Positions 5,612 to 8,647 of a DNA stretch of 8,647 bases are shown piece by piece. The notes beneath the pieces are model-generated. The model was not told the DNA's origin, ran no database searches, and saw only the letters and a program-made list of their open reading frames with translations. The DNA is from Thermoplasmata archaeon (GTDB lineage: Archaea; Thermoplasmatota; Thermoplasmata; Lutacidiplasmatales; UBA184). The position numbers and the translations under genes are program-made. Location: NCBI GenBank assembly GCA_030038885.1, contig JASHQY010000133.1, positions 1 to 8,647 of the forward strand, written 5' to 3'. Every line of letters starts with the position of its first letter. Positions within the stretch are counted from its first letter, which is position 1.

Positions 5612-7405
5612 ATGACCACCCCCGCTGCTCGCACGGGACCCCTCCCGGTTGAATCCGGGCCGGCCGGAGCTCGGCCGCCGACCGAGCTGACCGATCTCAG
5701 CGTGATGATCGGGGGCCAGGGCGGCGATGGGACGCTCACGGTCTCGGACCTCCTCGGACGCTACTTCCGCAAGTCGGGGCTCTACGTCTACACCTCGCGG
5801 AACGTGCTGTCGCGGATCCGCGGCGGCCACGCGGACGCGTCGGTCCGGGCCTCGCGCGATCCGATCTCCGCGGTGAAGCCGGAGGTCGACGTGCTGGTCG
5901 CGTTCGACAACGAGGCGGTCGAGATGGGGCGCGCCGAGCTCGCCGCCCACGGCTACGTGATCTACGACTCGACCGGGTTCCACGTCGACCTGCCGAACTC
6001 CGCGGGGTTCCCGTTCGCGACCCTCGTCGGGGGTCCGCTGGGCCAGCCGATCTTCAAGAACACGGCCGCCTACGGCGCGCTCTCGGTGCTGCTCGGGTTC
6101 GACCCGGTCAAGACCCGGGCGGTCATCGAGGAGCGGTTCCAGCGCCGCGGCGGCGAGGCGCTCGAGAAGAACCTGAAGGCGCTCGAGATCGGGCGCAAGG
6201 CCGCGCTCGAGGCGAGCGGCCTCGCGGGCCGGTTCTCGGTCGTCGAGGGCGACGCGCACGACCAGATCCTGACGACCGGGAACCAGGCGGTCGCGCTCGG
6301 CTTCGTCGTCGGCGGCGGCCGGTTCTTCGCAGGGTACCCGATCACGCCGGCGACCGAGGTCATGGAGTACCTCCAGCGGTACCTACCGGCGTTCGGCGGG
6401 GTCGTGCGCCAGGCCGAGGACGAGCTCGCGGCGATCAACATGATCATCGGGGCCGCGTACGCCGGCGCCCGCGTCATGACCTCGACCAGCGGCCCCGGTC
6501 TCTCGCTGATGACCGAGGGGATCGGACAGGCCGGCACCGCGGAGGTCCCGGTCGTGATCGCCGACTGCCAGCGGGTCGGACCGAGCACCGGCCAGCCGAC
6601 GCGCCACGAGCAGTCGGACCTCTCGCACCTCGTCAATCTGGGGCACGGAGAGTACCCGCGCTTCGTGATCGCCCCGTCGAATCCCGAGGACTGCTTCGGG
6701 ATGACGATCGACGCGCTGAACCTCGCCGAGAAGTGGCGGCTTCCGGTGATCCTGCTCCTCGACCAGGCGCTGTGCCAGAACACGACGACGAGCGCGCGCT
6801 TCGACCTGCGGGCGGCGCGGGTCGACCGGGGCCAGCGGCTCACCGCCGCCGACGTCGCCCAGCTCACCGAGTACAAGGCCTACCGGTTCACGGACACCGG
6901 GGCGAGCCCGTACGCCCCGCCCGGGACCCCGGGTCTCTGGGCCGAGATCACCGGCAACGAGCACGACGAGTGGGGCCACGTGTCGGTGAACGCGGCGAAC
7001 CGCGTGCGGATGATGAAGAAGCGGATGGGCAAGATGGCGCAGGCGCGGGACGAGCTCCCCGCGACCCGCTTCTTCGGCGAGGCGAGCGCGAAGATCGGCC
7101 TCATCGGCTACGGCAGCACCTCGGGCCCGATCCTCGAGACCCAAGCGATCCTCGCCGCGCGGGGGATCCCGACGCGCTACCTCCAGGCCCGCACGATCTT
7201 CCCGGTGCCGGTCCACGAGATCGACCCGTTCCTCCAGTCCGTCGACGTCGCGTACGTCGTCGAGCACAACTACACCGGCCAGTTCGCGCGCCTCCTGCGG
7301 GAGTTCCTCCCGTGGCATCACGCGAAGCTGCGCTCGATCCTGAAGTACGACGGCTACTCGTTCCGCACGCCCCAGATCCTCGGGGAGATCCCGGAGGCCC
7401 GCTGA
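5612..7405 (+). CDS. 2-oxoacid:ferredoxin oxidoreductase, fused gamma-alpha subunit
   Basis: With the beta subunit this 597-residue chain makes the two-subunit enzyme that converts 2-oxoacids plus CoA to acyl-CoA, CO2 and reduced ferredoxin, or the reverse. After a Pro/Ala-rich tail of about 25 residues comes the gamma domain (about 29-205), with GGQGGDG (34-40) and SRIRGGHAD (67-75). The alpha domain follows (about 218-597) with the hallmark YPITP (242-246) and STSGPGLSLM (291-300). The C-terminal part from about 493 is the domain II region (KIGLIGYGST). Neither chain carries a ferredoxin-like delta domain, so an external ferredoxin must accept the electrons. The fused form resembles the broad-specificity archaeal enzymes (Sulfolobus type), so pyruvate, 2-oxoglutarate or branched 2-oxoacids are all possible. 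ATG 5612 fits the TATA box. Confidence 0.92.
   Translation: MTTPAARTGPLPVESGPAGARPPTELTDLSVMIGGQGGDGTLTVSDLLGRYFRKSGLYVYTSRNVLSRIRGGHADASVRASRDPISAVKPEVDVLVAFDNEAVEMGRAELAAHGYVIYDSTGFHVDLPNSAGFPFATLVGGPLGQPIFKNTAAYGALSVLLGFDPVKTRAVIEERFQRRGGEALEKNLKALEIGRKAALEASGLAGRFSVVEGDAHDQILTTGNQAVALGFVVGGGRFFAGYPITPATEVMEYLQRYLPAFGGVVRQAEDELAAINMIIGAAYAGARVMTSTSGPGLSLMTEGIGQAGTAEVPVVIADCQRVGPSTGQPTRHEQSDLSHLVNLGHGEYPRFVIAPSNPEDCFGMTIDALNLAEKWRLPVILLLDQALCQNTTTSARFDLRAARVDRGQRLTAADVAQLTEYKAYRFTDTGASPYAPPGTPGLWAEITGNEHDEWGHVSVNAANRVRMMKKRMGKMAQARDELPATRFFGEASAKIGLIGYGSTSGPILETQAILAARGIPTRYLQARTIFPVPVHEIDPFLQSVDVAYVVEHNYTGQFARLLREFLPWHHAKLRSILKYDGYSFRTPQILGEIPEAR
7393..7397 (+). promoter_or_regulatory. Shine-Dalgarno GGAGG for the beta subunit
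   Basis: GGAGG lies within the last codons of the gamma-alpha gene, nine bases before the beta ATG, and supports that start. Confidence 0.65.
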
Positions 7406-7406
7406 G

Positions 7407-8273
7407 ATGGTGCAGTCCGCGAAGCCGGTCGCGCCGATCTGGTGCCCGGGGTGCGGCGATTTCAGCCTGCTCGCCGCGGTCAAGAAGGCCGCCGCGAACC
7501 TGAAGATCCCGGCCCACGACCTCGTGCTGGTCGGGGGGATCGGCTGCTCCGGTTCGATCCACAACTTCCTCGAGGTCAACGGGATCCACGCCCTCCACGG
7601 CCGGCTCCTCGCCCAGGCGATCGGTGTCAAGCTCGCGAACCCGCACCTGACGGTCGTCGCGGCCGGCGGCGACGGCGACGGCTACGCGATCGGCATGGGC
7701 CACTTCATGCACGCGTTCAAGAAGAACACCTCGATCCTCTACATCGTGATGAACAACGAGACGTACGGCCTCACGAAGGGCCAGCCGTCGCCCACGAGCC
7801 AGATCGGGTTCGAGGGCAACGTCGAGGCCCCGTTCGACGCGATCCTGAGCGCGCTCTCGATCCCCGCCCCGAACTTCATCGCTCGGACGTTCTCGGGCGA
7901 CCCGAAGACGATGACCGCGGTCCTCGAGGAGGCGGTCCGGTTCAACCACGAGCACCGCGGGTTCGCGTTCGTCGAGGACCTGTCGCCGTGCGTGACGTAC
8001 AACGACACCTACAAGCTCTGGCGGGAGAAGGTCGTCGACGTCTCGAAGCTCCCCGGATACGACCCGACCGACCGCAAGACGATGTTCCGGCTCTACCTCG
8101 AGACGTCGGAAGCGGGCAAGATCCCGATCGGGATCATGCACCGCCCCGCCGAGGTCGTCCGCGCCGGCCTCGAGACGAAGCTGCTCGGGGAGGCGGTGGG
8201 GCCCGCCCGGTCCGACATCTCGCTCGCCGCGAACCTCGGCGCGTACCAGAAGCTGCTCGCCGGCGTCGCGTAG
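7407..8273 (+). CDS. 2-oxoacid:ferredoxin oxidoreductase, beta subunit
   Basis: This 288-residue subunit carries thiamine diphosphate and one [4Fe-4S] cluster. Cluster ligands are Cys13 and Cys16 (WCPGCGD), Cys47 (GCSGSI) and Cys195 (SPCVTYN), the four-cysteine pattern of archaeal two-subunit enzymes. The thiamine diphosphate motif runs from GGDGDGYAIG (87-96) to NNETYGLTKGQ (116-126). Leu122 and Lys124 in GLTKGQPSPTS appear to match the Sulfolobus residues that shape substrate choice, consistent with 2-oxoglutarate/pyruvate-type breadth. This is an alignment by eye. The gene begins 1 nt after the gamma-alpha stop and is surely cotranscribed. It ends in TAG, and the frame continues without another stop into tiaS. 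Confidence 0.93.
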   Translation: MVQSAKPVAPIWCPGCGDFSLLAAVKKAAANLKIPAHDLVLVGGIGCSGSIHNFLEVNGIHALHGRLLAQAIGVKLANPHLTVVAAGGDGDGYAIGMGHFMHAFKKNTSILYIVMNNETYGLTKGQPSPTSQIGFEGNVEAPFDAILSALSIPAPNFIARTFSGDPKTMTAVLEEAVRFNHEHRGFAFVEDLSPCVTYNDTYKLWREKVVDVSKLPGYDPTDRKTMFRLYLETSEAGKIPIGIMHRPAEVVRAGLETKLLGEAVGPARSDISLAANLGAYQKLLAGVA

Positions 8274-8327
8274 CGCCCCCGCTCGCCTCATCTTCCGCGG
8301 GGCCTGGGCGTCCCGGGGCGTGGGACG

Positions 8328-8647
8328 ATCTGGATCGGGATCGACGACACCGACAGCCCGCGCGGCGGCTGCACGACCTGGGCGCTCAGCGAGGTGATCG
8401 CCGAGGCCCGCGCGGCCGGGGTCGACCTCGTCGGCGAGCCGCACCTCGTGCGGCTCAACCCGAACATCCCGTGGAAGACCCGCGGCAACGCCGCGCTCGC
8501 CGCCCGGTTCGGTCGCGGCGTCGGTCGGCGCCGGAAGGTCGGAACGATCGACGGGACGCCGGTCTGGTCGTTCGCGGGCGGCCGGCCGCTCCCGGCGGCG
8601 GACGCCCGGGCGTGGCGGGCGCGCGCCTGGGACCGGGTGCTCCGCGC
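8328..8647 (+). CDS. tiaS: tRNA(Ile2) 2-agmatinylcytidine synthetase TiaS, N-terminal part (runs off the right edge); start codon unclear
   Basis: TiaS joins agmatine to C34 of the CAU-anticodon tRNA-Ile so that it reads AUA codons. The enzyme is archaeal. The 106 visible codons hold the N-terminal hallmarks IWIGIDDTDSPRGGCTTW and, about 30 residues on, VRLNPNIPWKTRGN. The conserved aspartates of DDTD belong to the ATP-dependent kinase-like active site. Family members start a few residues before WIGIDDTDS, but no in-frame ATG, GTG or TTG lies between the beta-subunit stop (8271-8273) and this motif. The start given here is simply the first family-like codon. A CTG at 8304 is in frame. A GTG at 8320 is in the wrong frame and its own frame stops at 8397. 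The next in-frame GTG (8394) would remove DDTDS. One missing base near 8322-8324 would give a normal GTG start. Confidence 0.85.
   Translation, partial: MWIGIDDTDSPRGGCTTWALSEVIAEARAAGVDLVGEPHLVRLNPNIPWKTRGNAALAARFGRGVGRRRKVGTIDGTPVWSFAGGRPLPAADARAWRARAWDRVLR

Noticed and set aside
8274..8327. Terminator between the beta subunit and tiaS
   Set aside because: No T-rich run or stable hairpin followed by T residues was seen in this gap, so cotranscription with tiaS is at least as likely.
6383..8444. Long minus-strand open frames opposite the oxidoreductase genes (6383-7630 and 7101-8444)
   Set aside because: Antisense shadows with Arg/Asp/Leu/Val-rich sequence and no motifs; the plus strand encodes both enzyme subunits throughout.

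Overview
The window looks like chromosomal DNA from a very GC-rich archaeon. Three things point to Archaea: the start of an archaeal tRNA(Ile2) agmatidine synthase (TiaS) at the right edge, a TATA-type promoter (TTAAATAT) in the only sizeable intergenic gap, and a two-subunit 2-oxoacid:ferredoxin oxidoreductase with a fused gamma-alpha chain. The proteins are not strikingly acidic, so a haloarchaeon is less likely. A GC-rich thermoplasmatal or similar uncultivated lineage is a guess only.

Layout. Positions 1-5452 are a tightly packed minus-strand operon, read right to left: an isopropylmalate/homocitrate synthase family enzyme, the large and small subunits of an isopropylmalate-isomerase-type aconitase, an isopropylmalate-dehydrogenase-type enzyme, an SCP2-type thiolase, and the first 27 codons of a further unidentified gene. 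Four of the five junctions are 4-nt ATGA or GTGA overlaps. The fifth (leuC-leuD) has an 11-nt gap with a good Shine-Dalgarno sequence. Positions 5453-5611 are a divergent promoter region with several inverted repeats. Positions 5612-8273 carry the plus-strand oxidoreductase pair (gamma-alpha fusion, then beta, 1 nt apart). From about 8328 to the right edge is the 5' part of tiaS.

Function. The first four minus-strand genes make up a complete 2-oxoacid chain-elongation module: acetyl-CoA condensation, isomerisation by dehydration and rehydration, then oxidative decarboxylation. Leucine synthesis is the most likely role. The short synthase could also support citramalate or homocitrate chemistry. 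The thiolase adds a C-C bond-forming or -cleaving acyl-CoA step to the same transcript. The divergent oxidoreductase interconverts 2-oxoacids and acyl-CoAs with ferredoxin, so the two transcripts meet at the 2-oxoacid/acyl-CoA node.

I see no mobile element, CRISPR array, defence system, rRNA or tRNA. The most notable anomaly is that tiaS has no ATG, GTG or TTG ahead of its conserved N-terminal motif and lies in the same frame as the preceding beta-subunit gene.
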